From Alligator mississippiensis (Eukaryota > Chordata > Crocodylia > Alligatoridae), in assembly GCF_030867095.1 (NCBI RefSeq), contig NC_081830.1, forward strand, positions 33,897,832 through 33,961,831: DNA of 64,000 bases, in the 5' to 3' direction. The translations under genes were made by a program, and so were the position numbers. Below, piece after piece: positions 31,396 through 44,808 of this stretch. The notes under the pieces are model-generated. The model searched no databases. It worked only from the letters and a program-made list of their open reading frames with translations, and was not told where the DNA came from. Within the stretch, counting starts at the first letter, position 1. Each line of letters begins with the position of its first letter.

Positions 31396-33694
31396 GGTGG
31401 ATGATTAAGCAGTGGTGTCTGTGACATCCATGATCCCCTGGGAGGGTGGGGTGCAGGTCCATCTATCCACCACACCTCTGGGTTAATTGTCCAGTTTCCA
31501 TGCAATAGATTTGCAAGTGGAAACCCTACACCAGACAGCCTTGGCTCATATTTGGGTTTACCTGTGCAACAGAATACACGGCCTGCCCTGAGCTCCTCCA
31601 AAATGATTCTATCTGGAAGCCTTTTTTTCTGAAAGGGCTTCTATGTTGATGTTGTACTTAAATTCCTTGCTGTAAGCCTCATGCCTGAGTAACTGGGTCG
31701 GCTGTGTAAGGCTAAGTCAGGATCCTGCCCAACAGTCCTTGCAACTGGGTCAGCCACAGTTAAGGAACTAATCAAGGCCAGCTGATCCCCAGCCCCTTCC
31801 CTCTGATTGGTTCTGGGGCTGTTTTTAAGGAATTTCTCCAGCACCTGAGCTTTGCTGTACAATCTACTGGTGCCTGGTCCTTGAGCAACTCTTGCCTGGT
31901 GACATCTCTGGCTCCCACCCCAGTGTTCCTGACTCTGTCCCTTGTCCCCCAGACTTTCATTTCCAGTTTGACCTTGGTTTGCTCCTCAGACCTCTGCTTT
32001 TGGTTAACCCTCCAGCTCCACATTTGGTTTCAGATTCTTCAACCCCACAGACTTCAGTGTGACCTCGGCCTGCTTCCTGACCTGATTCTGATTAGTCCCC
32101 TGGCTTGGTCTTTGGTTCCTGATTCTTGGCCTTTGACACCTCCCCACCCCCCCAAACACACACACACAAGCCCCAATCCCATTCCTGGCTCTACCTGCTA
32201 GGCAAGCTGCCCCAGTAAACCTTGATGCTTGGCGATGAAAGCCGTCCCACATTCCAGTCTTCCATAATCATGAAGCAACATGTGCACCTTTTGGGACACC
32301 AAAGCTCATCCCCCATTTTATATGTTTCAAAGCTTGACTGATGAAACAGATACCCTGGCATGCACAGCCATCTGACAGGCTTTAGGAAGGGCAAGGCACA
32401 TGTAAGGTTTCTTTTTAGTCTACTTTCCCCATTTGGGGCAAGCTGTGCTGTCCTTGAGAAGTTTGCTTGAATGCAGGAGGAGGATATAAATGCCATATCC
32501 AGCCAATCTGCAGCAAGGGACCATCACTCTTGACAGTGATGGTGGCAAGGCTCTCCCAGAAACATCCTTTTACTTGTTTCTGTCACCTCTCCCTCATCAC
32601 CATGGATCTTAGTATCCAAAAGAGGTGGAAAGCTTTTGAAGGGCCGGTGCACAGGGTTGGATTCTGATGGGACAAAGGCCTGTAGTCCTGATCCCACCCT
32701 TGGTCACATGAGCCAATTGCTGCAAAAACTGCTATGAGCCAAGCAACTACCACAAATGCAGGGTGATTTCCAGAGTAACCCTCCTCAGGGGTGCTGGCCT
32801 CCAATGTTATGATGTCCTATCTGCTCTACTCTGGAGTCAGATTTTCCTCCTCCTATGCTGACTGCTACGTGAGGCTGACTAGTTCCTCCTGCCTGGGGTT
32901 GAGACCAAATTTCTCCTGTTGCTGGGCTAAGCTGGTCCACAGCACCTTAGCTTGTATTGGCCAATGTGAACCCTCAGCAAGAGAGCTTTTTTCCATCTGC
33001 TGTCTGGAGGATGCACCTCAGCACTGTCTATTTCCAGTATGACAAAGTTGACTTGGTTTTCACTCGTACTGTGGGGAGGGAAAGCATGCATCTTTGGACA
33101 GAAAGTATGGCTGGAACGTTTCTACCAGTTGGTGGTTCTGTGACTGACCATGGTTAAAGGGGCACATACACTTCCCTGACCAGAAAGGGGCATTCTTTTG
33201 TCTGCTCACATCCCCAAAGGCTGCCAGCATGAAGCAAGCAACCTGCAAGCACTTTATGAGCTACTAGTGCCCCCACTATCCACTGGGTCACTTGGCAGTT
33301 CCTGCAGCCTATAGATGGAACCCCAGGTAGAAACCCAGTTCTCGCAGAATTACATCGAGACTACTCTGAGCATGAGGGATCTCAGAGGTATATTTTTTTC
33401 AGTGTAAGGCAAGAGAAGTGAGGCAAATATTGCCAAACACAGAGCTTTTTGAATTAAAGGTCAAACCTGAGATAAGGAAGATGCTGAGCTGACCTAGCTG
33501 TTCACTCCCAAAACGTACTCTGGGAGCAGAGGTCAGGTCATGTTGCCTCATGTCTCTCCAGAGCAGGCAGGGAAGGTGGACTTCCACCCTGACCACCAGG
33601 AAGTCCAGGTGGAGATGAGCTTGTGTGAGCCAGGGATGGAGAAAACCTGGCTTCCAAGACCCCATTTTGTCACAGACCCATGATCTTGGGCAAA
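31396..33694. other. Intergenic, LTR-like and unrecognised sequence
   Basis: About 31770-32230 is a CT-rich stretch of repeated CCTGACT/CTTGG-type words. It opens with CCAGCTGATCCCCAGCCCC and contains TGTACAATCTACTGG, which suggests a decayed LTR. The rest (32.25-33.69 kb) is unrecognised. Confidence 0.45.
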
Positions 33695-34383
33695 GGTGAC
33701 AGGGAGCCAGGTGACATGGGGGTTGCAGAAGAGGAGCACAGGCTGGCCATCAGGCAAAAGGGAACCCCCTGTGTGTGGCTGGGAAGCCACATGACAGGAA
33801 GGGGTGCAGATTAGCAGTATATAAGCCCAAGGCCTGAGATAAAGGCAGCAGTCTGGCCCTGCAGGGAGAGAAGCGCCTGAGGAAGGTGCCTGTAGGAGAC
33901 AGATTGCCGGGTCCTTGAGCTGTCCTATAGAGCCAGAAGGAGTGAGTCAAGAGGGACTTATAGCGGTGGTGAGGCGGTAACTCAGATCAGGGGGAAGTTC
34001 AGTTGTGATTAAGTTGGGTACTGGAGGACCAGATTGTGGCTATGGGGAAGGTGTAAAGGGACAGAGGGGTCCCTGGTGGGGCACTCTGTGACAGGAAGAC
34101 CAGCCTGGGGACCCAGAGGGCTGAAGACTGATTCAGGAAGAGCAGCCTGGTCTGGGGTCAGGTCAGGGCTGCTACAGAGAGAACAGCCCAGCCTGGGCTT
34201 GGGGACCCAGAGGGCTGGTTGGGAGCATGAGAGGGTAGGACAGGATAGGGCCAGGGGCCCGGAGCCTGCGGAGTGTGAGACCAGGGCTGGGGGTCCCGAA
34301 AGCCTAGGGCTCTGGGACAGTGGACCTTGGGTAGAGGGGCCACTAGGGGGTGACATGCCTGCCCCAAGGGCTGGAGTCGCTCT
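33695..34383 (+). mobile_element. LTR-like element, copy 1
   Basis: Shares an ordered set of blocks with 44809-45905: GTGACAGGGAGC, GAGCACAGGCTGGCCAT, CCCCTGTGTGTGGCTGG, a TATA box (AGTATATAAGCCCAAGG here), CAGCAGTCTGGCCCTG, TACTGGAGGACCAGATTGTG and a CTGGGACAGTGGACC block. The TATA position and lack of coding suggest a solo LTR of a gypsy-type or retroviral element. No target duplication or internal region found. Confidence 0.55.
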
Positions 34384-34560
34384 AGCAAGTCACTCAGCCT
34401 CTCCATTCCCTATCTGTGAAATGAGACACCTGGACTGCCTTACCGTTGTGAAGAAAAATTCCCTAACACTTGTGAGTAGCTCAGATCCTCTGGTGAGAGA
34501 GTCTGTCTGCATGCCTGAGAGAAATGTTTAAGGTCCCTAAATAGCCTTAACTCAGCCCTG
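34384..34560 (+). mobile_element. MIR-like tRNA-derived SINE
   Basis: AGCAAGTCACTCAGCCTCTC, CCCTATCTGTGAAATGAG and the following GACTGCCTTACCGTTGTGAAG match the core order of MIR/CORE-SINEs (CAAGTCACTTAACCTCTC, CATCTGTAAAATGGG, CTACC...GTTGTGAGG). It is ancient and diverged. Confidence 0.6.
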
Positions 34561-35974
34561 CAGTGATGCCGTGCTATAAATGTACAAATGCAATCAGAAC
34601 GTCTTGGGGTTTGGGATTGCAGATTTGATTGAACTCATTTTGAAAGATGCATTTGATTTCCACCCCCACCTTCCTGCCTCCTCCTCCCCTTCTGAATTCC
34701 TTATGGAGCACACTAAAGGCTTGTTTGTTTGCCCGAACTTTGAATTTTTGCATTTAACTGTTTGGACTTTTTAAACCTTAGCTTGGAATTTCCTGCATTT
34801 ATTGTGCTTGATTTGCAGATAACTGACATCCCTGTAATGCATTTCATCCTTAACTTACTGACGTGGACTCTGCACCCTACCTCTCCCTTAACAGAAATTT
34901 TAGACTGGGGATTTTCTTCGTTTCTGAACATTAACATTTCCTCTGTGAACATGGGACAACACACCCGAAGAGAATGCTTCCATCCAACAGACTATTGAGT
35001 TGGAGACACAACATCAGTCTTACATTATCTTTTCAAGACCCTTTCATCAGCTCACGTGGTAGCCAGAGTGCACTGGCCCATTAGGCAGGCCTGCAGCTTC
35101 TTATCACCAGAGCAGCATGAGGTATGCAGGGTGCGTTGATGAACCTGGCCTTTAATTTGTGTTCTACCTGCTAGTTTATGGGGTGATGTGAAGTTCTGAG
35201 GAAAAGTTTGTTTTAAGTCTGACAGCCTGATGCACTACAATCTGAACCCCCAGGGCTGTTAAAATACACTTGAGAGATCCAAGGGGACCATGCCCCCCAC
35301 TAAAACAAAGGCAAAAATGCTACTGTCTGTGCCAGTCTGACTATAGGGTAAAATGCCTTCCTGACCTAACCTGAAACCTCTGGGTTTTAGTTCCAGCAAG
35401 AACATTAGCACATCCCAGTGACTATCCCCACCCTTGGCCACAGCCAACCCCCAGTGCTTCTAACAAAGGCAATCCCCTTCCCCAACATCAATACCAACAG
35501 AAGAGAAAAAAAAACATCCCAGCCCCATGTGGCAATTAGCAAAGCCCAGAAGAATCAGATAACCAAATGCCGTCCACTCTGCTCTGCAACCTGGAGACGA
35601 TGTGCTCCACACATCACACATCTTTCTGTCCTCCTTTCCCCTCCATGATCTTACCTCAGCTCCTTGAATCTTCTTTCACCTCCTTTTTTTTGCCCCTGAC
35701 ATGAGTGTCAAATGGTTTTCAGCAGTTGCTTCTCTTCCGTGTGTTGCTACTTCTGCCATCCCTGCTGCTGGAGTCAAGAGGCAGAGCTGGACTCAGAGCA
35801 GGGGAGGTGCAGAGTGCCAGTGGGAGGTGGCATAGGAGATGGGAAGGTGAGGCACCCCTGAGCTGCGTTCCAGCACCCCCCTTTTAGGCAGCACCCAGGG
35901 CTCACACCTCACATGCCCATCCATTGTCACATTACTGTCTCCTGGGCATCCAACTGCTGCTCTCTACAGCCCAT
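34561..35974. other. Intergenic, nothing recognised
   Basis: Mixed composition. The short open frames have no recognisable content. Possible LINE 3' UTR traces near 35270-35400 are too weak to call. Confidence 0.5.
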
Positions 35975-36425
35975 TCTAGGCATTGCTACTTCTAAATCAC
36001 CCCTGACCAATGCCTGTCCAGCCCCTTCTTGAACACGTCCAATGATGGAGAGTTCACAGCTTCCCTAGGCAGCCTATTCCACTGCCTCACTGCTCTAACA
36101 GCAGTGACATTTTTCCTGGTATCCAAGCTAAATCTAACTTGGTGCAGCTTCAAGCCATTGCTACAGATCCTGCTCTCTGCAGAAACAGAGAAAAAGTCCT
36201 CTTCTTCTACTTAATGGCAGCCCTTTAGATATTTGAACACTGCTATCATGCCCCTCTTAACTGGCTTTTTCACAAGATGAACATGTCTAGCTCTTTCAAC
36301 CTTTCCCCATATGACTTGTCTTCCAAACCCTTTATCGCCTTTGTCACCCATCACAAGCTGATCCACCCTCCTCTTATGACCAACAGTGCCAGTCAACCCA
36401 ACAGAACTGTTGGTCCACCACAGTC
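35975..36425 (-). mobile_element. Truncated CR1 LINE fragment
   Basis: The minus strand reads as the CR1 3' region (FKYLKGCH, the GDKGDKGFG-type block, and a 3' UTR-proximal block ending in TTCTTGAACACGTCCAATG on the plus strand). 5' truncated, and the terminal tail is missing. Confidence 0.75.
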
Positions 36426-38059
36426 CCAATCACTCCACTGATCCTACAGCTTTTACCTGTGTGACTACTGGCAAAGAAGTCATCCTCCTGACCAAGACAG
36501 TTCTAGAGGAAAACCTTTCCCATTTATGTTGGGTCCAAGTCTCCCACAGTGCCCCCTGGAACACACCAGCTCCCTAGGCACGTGGGCTTTAGGGCAGTTT
36601 TGATATTTAATTCAGCTCTTTATTGGAGGAGCTGCATTAGAGGAGCCATTTTACCAAATGGCCCCAAACTTGGAGGAAAAACTCGCCTTGCAGCCTTGGT
36701 GAAGCACAGCAATGGTCAGGATAGTCTGAGCACCCTGGTGGAGAACAGGCACTTTAGAATCACCACCAACAACTGTCCTCCTAATCCCCCAGGTGTGAGT
36801 GGCCCTGTTCACCTTAGGAAATGCCACCTTTCCTTCCCTCCCAAAGTCCAGCAGCTCCCTGTATGCTGTGGAGGAACAATATGCTTGGAAACCATTGACA
36901 AAAGGACCATTAATTTGCACCATGAAGTATACCCCAGCCCCATGCCTATGTCGAAGGTAATCTCAGGTCAAAGGCCAACCTCAAATCTTCAGCCTAGATG
37001 ACCCATCTGGCTAGTAGGGCTAAGGCATGTCCCCTCCTGTAGCTAGTCACACACAAAGGAGTGATGTGGCCAGCATCGGGTCTAGCCACCTTCAACTCCT
37101 CAGTGTGGCCAACCAGGTATCCATTTACAGACGAGTCAACCAGAAGGACAGCCTTGGGCATAAGCCTAGAGCCAGGCTCAGCCTCAAGCTTCAGGATCCC
37201 TAGCAAGATAGCTGCACAGTGCTGTCACTTCCCCCCATGGCCTCACCTGCATGTGTGTGGGTTGCAGAGCTTTGAGGCTTCTATTGGTGGTTGACAGAGC
37301 CATAGCTTGATTGTTCCTTGATCCTACGTTAGCAATTTGTGCTCTGTTCCAAGTCCTCATTGCAGCATGCCAGTGTTCATGGTATTCTCTTGGTGAGTGC
37401 AGGTCTTAGTTCAATTTACTCTAAGGCAGGCTGTATCTAAGCAATGACTTGAAACCCACAGCAGTAACTCTATCTCCTGCTCAGATAAGGGCTAGCCCTT
37501 TTCTGGACCATCTGAGTATGAGCCTTGTCAAATACTGGGTCTTAAAGAGACAGCCCAATTCCTGAGGAAGCACTTCCCAACAAACCTCTGGCAAGCAGTA
37601 TCCATCACCAGCCAGTGCAGACTCAGAGACTTGGTGACCAAGACTGAGTGCCTCCACTGATTCTGGGGTGCCTCCACTGATTCAGTCTACCACAGAACAA
37701 CATCACATAGCATTTGCCACCCAGGCTTGAACTACATGGGGGCTGTATTTTAGAAAGCTCTCACTCAGTGACCCCAACCCTACCCTGAACCTCCATGGGG
37801 CTCACCAAATTCCCAGGCCACCTTTGAGTCTTCAGGAAGAATCAGGTGTTAAACCCTGTACTTACCCCAATCATGCCCAGAGGGAAGGTTCCATCCTGTT
37901 TATAATCTTAATCCTGCCTCTCAGATTCTTGAACAGCATTTCACCAGAGGGAATGATATCACTCGTGGAGATTATGATTCAGTTGCCATTTTTATTGAAG
38001 GTAGAGGACCTGCAGAGGAGCTGTTTAGTTTGTGCTCTGTTGGAGGTCATATTGGATTA
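36426..38059. other. Intergenic, unrecognised
   Basis: Several minus-strand open frames of 70-90 codons lie at 36651-37206. I cannot match them to a domain; a decayed transposase or retroelement is possible. Confidence 0.4.
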
Positions 38060-38430
38060 GCAGGGACAAGCCCAAAGTCCTCATCCTGGAGAATAAATGA
38101 TTAGCTTCCTCAGTTAGAAACAAGCAGTCAAAATAAGTGAAAATAAGTGAAGCTTTTGCTTCTTTAAGTAATAAAGAAACTTCAGCTGCAGAAATGGCAG
38201 AAGAGGAAGCTATCTTCAAGACAATGATAAGCCTGAAAAAAAATGGCAAAACTCCAGGACCTGAGAACATTCTAGACAAATTTTGCAAGGTATCGGAGGA
38301 GATATGCTAGGTCCCACAGTGGAGTCCTTCAGCACTCCCTCCAGAAACTACTACTGTAATTCTCCCTAATGCTGGAGTAGACTTCAACCTATGTACCTTA
38401 AAAACCTATAGGTCTATAATGCAAATACGA
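38060..38430 (+). mobile_element. LINE-1-like reverse transcriptase fragment
   Basis: Broken frames read AIFKTMISLKKNGKTPGPEN, then TTVILPNAGVDFNLCTLKTY and RSIM. These correspond to the I..LK.GKSPGPDG and T.VILPKPGKDP....YRPISL blocks of L1/Tx1-type LINEs, which CR1 lacks in this form. Very decayed. Confidence 0.5.
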
Positions 38431-41400
38431 ATGCAAAAGGTGGCTGTAGATGTCTCTTCCTATCAAGTACCTGGGCTGAAATTCTGCAGTGTGTGATGTA
38501 GAGGAGGTCCGACTAAAGCAACCTTCTTGGCCTTCAGCTCTATGAATCATTGCTGAATCGCCATATAATGATCTCAGCACAATGAGGCCTACCTGTTTGC
38601 ACTCCTTGCTGTCCGTTGTTCTATTCAGATCAATCTGGGCTTGCTAGAGAGAGGCAAGCATGTGAAGAAAAAACCCTCTACCAGAAACCCAGAGCAAGTT
38701 GTGAAAATGTATATAGCACATGTACCCACTACACTCTCCACATTAAAGCCTACTTTACATATATTAGAATGAGCATACATGAATCTGCTGTCGGTGGTCC
38801 TCGTCAAACACTAGTGCAATGGAGCTGCTGCTGGGTATCTTGTGACATCCTGAAATATTCCGTATAGGTATGGATACCCTGCTGCACGTTTTTCTAAGAG
38901 CCCAAGTGGACCCATTCCTTTCAAAGGGGATGGGTGGCAGAGGGAGAGGGGCTAAAGCATCCTTGTCACCCCTTTAGGGCCAACAGGTGACAAGGCACAG
39001 AAGTCTGTGACTTCCTGACAAAACAGGGGCCAGTAGACACAGCCCCAAATTCTGGCTGGGCTTTTCTCATGGCCAAGCTAACTCACAGCAGGGACACTGT
39101 GAGCCAACCCCGCAAATTCTTGCTGATGAGGTCATGGGACGAGGAATTGTGGCTGGATTTCCTTCATCGGGTGTCCCAGCAGGGAAGGTGCTCTACCTAG
39201 AGCTCAGGCCAGCAGCACCAAATGCCTGGCTGTGAGCCTTTTACCTCTCCATTTAACACAGCTAGTTGTCCTCAGGCCCAGCTTGGGATCTTGTTCCTTT
39301 TTTCTTCTTTGGCAAGAACACTATGTAGGGAATGGGCACTGTTTCCTTAGCTGGGCAGAAATCTGGGGGAGGTTCCTCCTTTCCCAGACCATCTTCCTGC
39401 CAGTTCCCACCAAAGGTGCCTGTGGGGTCTTGCCCCTTACTCCTAGACTCCTTCTGGGTCAGCATTTTAGAGGCTCTCAGGCCCCTCCAAACCTACCCAT
39501 CACATCTGGGAAATGCTCCCAGCCCTGGCCAAAAATAACTGGTTAGGGCACCATTGCAGCCAGCCCCTCTAGCAGTGCCCCTTACAGTCAACTGCCCACA
39601 TGTACTGGGAAAGAGAAGGAAGGAGTCCTTGAGAGTTGCACATCAGAGCCTGGAGTGAAGTTTTCAAGTCACTGGGCTTCCCAAGTTGACCTCCCTTAGA
39701 TCCAGCTACTCCCTCACTTCCACTGACTTCTGCTGTGGCATTTCTAAAGCTGCAGCATCTGCCAGATGTATTCAAGCTCACGGAGAACTATCAACCAAAA
39801 CCTCAGCCTGGTGTGTCAGCACCCAGCCCCTGCCTTGAGCCATGGGGATGGGGACAAACTGCTCTACCAACATGGGTTCAAGGACCTGAACCCATTCAAG
39901 TTGCTAGTTTCAGCCGTCTCCAGCCACAGTCCCCCAACCTCTGGGCTGTTCTGGGGGGGGGGAGGACAAGGAGGGTGATCTCCTCAGGCCTACTCTCCTT
40001 CCTGAAGATATTGTAGATGTCTCCTCCTTTATGTCAAGGCAGTCCATATCTGCCTCCACCTAGATGCAATCTAGGTGCTGCCATAGCATTCAGTCCCTAG
40101 TGCGCAGTCTGCACCGTGTCCACCAGGTAAGGATGTACCAGGACAGCCCATTGCTCAGAGAGACCCTGAGCTCCCAGGAGGAAAACCTCCAAGTCATCTT
40201 CTGGACCTGTCTTTGTGAGACGTCCTGGTACAGCAGCCATCACTGTGGCCCACAGTCCTGAGGCATAGCCCCAGCAGGTCCCCATCCCTGCCACTGCAGC
40301 AGGGCCACTGCTTGTTGAACCAGCTGTTGCCGCTCCTGGTGTCTCACTCCTAGTTCAGAGATTTGCTGCTGTGGTTGGGTTCTCACCTGCCACCAGAGCT
40401 GTCTATTGTCTATTGCATGCTGCTGGACTGGTTCCAAGACATCCATTTTATCAAGAATTCAAGATGGGTTTTGTTCTGAAATTCTCAGCGTCATCAAAGG
40501 GGATGAGGGTCTCACTGTTCCCAAACAATTTCTCACAGTGTTCCCCTCCCAGGGCAATCCACAGCCAAGGACCTTGCATTCACTTTGCCCCGGTCAGTCT
40601 CATGCTTCTGGTTATGGGACACTTAGGGTCAGATGCCATTCCACCTATTAGGTGTGTAAATGTGCTTGGGTGCGTAAGCGCGATTCTTCTCACCCTGCTT
40701 GAGCCCCTGGAAAATGAATGCAAAGGCGGCTGAGTCGTCTTCTTCCTCACTGCCTTTTTGTGACTCCGTCTTAAGGAGGAGATGATGGGGTGCTACAAAA
40801 GTAGATGTATTAATGGATTTTCAGAGATTTGAACAGGGTGGACTAGAATCATACTTAGGCACCAAAGTCCATTTAGGGGCCCAGTGAATGGATGAGAATC
40901 TGGTCCCTGGCCCCCTGCCTCGGACTGTGAAAGTTCACCCCTTCCAGTGTGAATGGTGATCCAAGCAAACCAAGCCCAGGCCATGGTAGGACTCTTCTTC
41001 AGAAACCTCATATTCAGAAAACCCCTGAAGGGCCCCTGACCACAGGCAGGTTCCCAGGCCAGTCTTCTATTCACAGTCACAAAGCAGTAGCTCAGTGTTT
41101 AGCTCTGCTTTTCCTCTGGGCAGGGAGATAAGGAGTTCCTGCCTTCTCCAGGAGCTGTGGCCTGGCTGCCTGCTCTTCTCCTCAGTCCTGCCCCTGGAAT
41201 TGTCCTTTTCAGTTCCTCCCTCCAAACCTGACCTCCCTCATGTGCACAAGAAGCGTGAGCTGAGCTGATGGAGCCCACAGCAACTTGCCCATCTTCGGTT
41301 GTCCATTGTCAGGCTTGAGAGCTCCACCACCTGCTTTCCACTGAACACAACCCAAATTCTCTCCACATACCTCCACCTGCAGTCATCCTGCAAGCCAGCC

Positions 41401-41544
41401 TGCATTCACACCATATGCTTACATATGCTGCATTCAGCAAAGCCCCTGCTGCCATAGTCAGCCTCATCATGGAATCTTTTGGCTAAGCCAGTCGAGCTCC
41501 ATCTGACAGGTTGCTTGGGTTTTTTTGCTCTCACTACTCCTCTG
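38431..41544. other. Intergenic, nothing recognised
   Basis: No gene, RNA or clear repeat seen in 3.1 kb. The open frames on both strands lack domains and splice context. Confidence 0.5.
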
Positions 41545-42775
41545 GGCAGGCTATTGCAGAAAGTCCTTGATGGTTAGATACCTTGTAATCTCCCACTTTA
41601 TTTGTTCACGGCTAGCTTATACTGACTTGTTCTTATGCCAATGCTATCCTTTCATTTAAATAACTCTGCTCCCTCCCTTGTGTTTACCCCCTTGATGTAG
41701 TTATAGTAAGCAATCATATCACCTCTCAGCCTCCATTTTTCTGAGCTAACTAAAGCAAACTCTTATAGTCTCTTTTGTTTCCCTTAACAGGGTCTCTCCA
41801 ATCCCCTGATTGCCCTAGTAGCCTTTCTCTGAGCCTGTTTCAGTTGCAATTGAGTATGGGTGGCCAGAACTGCACTCATGAATCTAGGTAAGGCATTGCC
41901 AGTCCTTAAACAATGGTATTAATACTTCCCTATCTCTACTAGATATACTTTGCCCGAAACATCCTTGGAACTTGTTTACCATTTTCATGGCCACATTGGC
42001 ATTGGTCACTCATAGTCATCATGTGATCATTCAGTGCACCTTATGCTTTCCCTTTCCTTTGTTGTTTCCAACTGAAGAGCTCCCATCTTATAGCAGAAAT
42101 TATTGATATTTAAGTGCATGACCCTGCACTTTATGCTGTTAAATTTCATCTCACTTCCATTAATCCAGTCCTCAAGGTCATCCAGTGCTTCCTGTATGAT
42201 ATTCTGATCTTCTGCATTGGTGATGGCACCCAACTTCATATCATCCACAAATGCCATCCCCTCACGGACGCTTTTGGTCACTGATGAAAATATTAAATAA
42301 GATCTGTCCCAAAACCAGACTACCAATCCTTGAGGAACTCTATAAGGAACTTCCATCCAGCTTGACAGCAATCTTTTCAATGCTATGTAATGTCTTCTCT
42401 TCTTCAGCTAGTTCTTCTCCTGCTTCCCAGTTCTTGAACTAATCCCAATCTTCTTCAGCTGAGTTTCAATTTCACACAGTGTCAAATGTTTTGCCAAAAT
42501 CTAACAGATTAGATGTACTGCTTTTCTCTTGTTTAAAAAACCTATTTTCCTTGCAAAGAAAGATTTCAGGCTAATTTACTATAGTTTACTATTGCATTTT
42601 AACCCCTTTGCCTCCATTTAATTAATTATTCTTTGCCTTAGTACTTTCTTTGGGTCTTGCATTATATTGAGGTCAGACTAATGGACCTGTACTTGTCCAG
42701 AACATTTCCCCCTGCCTTTTTAACCAGAGGTACTAAGTTTGCTATGCTGCAGTCATATGGTACTTAACTTAATGA
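41545..42775 (-). mobile_element. Old CR1/L3-type LINE fragment
   Basis: The minus strand carries diverged CR1/L3 RT pieces, such as the IPQGLV.WFWDRSYLIF-like, AFVDDMKLG (catalytic box, FVDD) and CRVMHLNINN blocks. These are followed by the C-terminal region with plus-strand TTTCTCTGAGCCTGTTTCAG. More diverged than the copies at 17 and 46 kb. Confidence 0.75.
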
Positions 42776-42829
42776 GCTCTATGCTATCAAATCTGACATT
42801 TTGTACAACCTGGCTCTCATTCATTGTAG

Positions 42830-44808
42830 ACTGCAATCTGCTTTGTTCCATACCCCTGCACCACATTTGTTCCATGTATCCAGTCCACAGTCAGTCTATA
42901 CATCCAAACCAACATTCGTTTTGGACACTCCATCCATGATTAATTCTATACACCAATTTCCAGGGATTTCACACCTTAACGCATGTTCATTTCATACATC
43001 TCATCTAACATTCATGTCATATCCCAAAGTGCATTCATTCTGTATACCCAGATCCACATTCACCCCACATTACAACATTCATTTATTTCATTCATTCATA
43101 GATATTCATTTGATATACCCCAACCTGCATTCAATCAGCATGCCACCAAACCTATTCTTTTCATCAACCTCAATGTGCATTCTTTTAATCCATCCAATTC
43201 ACATCCAGTCCATACACTCAAATAATATTAATTCTATATAATTGTACCTGCATGAATCCCATTCAACTCAACCCCAGTTCAGTTCATAAATGCTTAAGCC
43301 ACTAACAGTTCAAATCACGCTAATTTCCTACACTCCAATCTGTGTTCACTCAGCATCCAAACACATATTCATCTCATCACATATATCCAAACCACTCTTA
43401 ATTCTGTTAATTGAATTCACATATGTTTTACATGCCCAAGTTTTTCCACAGTCAAACCAGTGTTCATTCCACAGGACCAAAACCAAATTAATTCCACACC
43501 CCAACCTCATTCAACTATACACTGCAAGCTCCATTCCTTACACAGACACCCAGTTCTTATTCATTCCATGCACTCAACCAATATTCAATTCATACAGCCC
43601 AATCCACATTAATCTCAAACACAAAAGTCCATATGAGTTGTGTACATCTAAATACATTTACTCAACACCCTTTCATTCCACACACCCTGACTCACATTCG
43701 TCCCATATACCCAGCTCCATCTATGATGATTTTATTTCTATATGTAATCATCCATATTTCTATATGTAACCATTCATTCCACACATCCAACAGAATTCTT
43801 TCCACACTACCGATACCATTCACACCATACAGCCTAACTCTCAGTCTTCCTGTATATCATAACCCTCATTCATTCCAAACAGCCCAACACCCATTTGTTC
43901 TGTATACCCAACCTGAATTCTGTGCGCAAGTTCTGATATACATGGTATCCACAAACCGCGAACAGCACCAATTCATCCCAGTTCACATTAATTCTAGACA
44001 CCCCACCCTGAACACATAACATACATCAAGCTAAAGTTCCACACCTAGACCCTCATTCATTCTGTCTTCATTTTGTATACCACATTAATCCCAAACACCC
44101 CAAATCCATTCCAATTATAGCTGAAACCATATTCATTTCACACCAGCCAGCATTTACATGTCCTATCCCACATGCATGCCATACATCATAAACCATATGT
44201 ATTCTTCGCACACGCATGCCATATACTAAAACCAATATATACTCTTCACACACATGCATGCCATACAACACAATCCACAGATGTTGCCTACACTGCAACT
44301 TACATGTATTCGGTACAGCACAACCCACATATTCCACACACTAAAACCCACTTGCATTCCACACACCAGAATCTATGTGCACCCCAACCAGTTTTAAGTC
44401 AAAAAAGCCAAGCCCCATTCTTTGTGCACACTGTGTAGTCAACCCACACATGCCAACCCTGTTTATTCCATATATCCTGAATCTCATTTGTTCCATATGC
44501 CAATACCTTTTTTTCAAACATCCCAGTTCCCATTCCTTCCATAAATCTCAGCTCACATTCAATCTGCACTGCAACCCACAGTCTATTCATACACATCAAC
44601 ATCTATTTGTTCCATCCATCCATCCCTTCCATAAGACAACCCATTCTTTCCAAACTCCAACGTGCATTTGATCCATACCTGCCAAATCCATGCATTCCCT
44701 GTACTGCAACCAGCATTCATGCTATGTACCATAACTTGCTTTCCTTCTATATGCCAACCCACATTCATTCCACACACCGCAAACCACACTCATTCAATAC
44801 AACCTCAT
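42830..44808. repeat. Degenerate minisatellite, about 24-27-bp period
   Basis: Nearly 2 kb of recurring CCAACCCACATTCATTCCA followed by TACAC-type words. Unit length drifts between about 24 and 27 bp and identity is low. The plus strand is almost devoid of G, which makes long meaningless open frames. The LTR-like element at 44809 interrupts it. Confidence 0.8.

Noticed and set aside
36651..37206. Possible Harbinger-type transposase on the minus strand
   Set aside because: I compared the frames with the catalytic blocks of that family and found no matching residues.
42801..44019. Plus-strand open frames of 128-159 codons rich in His, Ser, Ile and Pro
   Set aside because: They are translations of the CATTCATTCCA minisatellite; the lack of G removes most stop codons.
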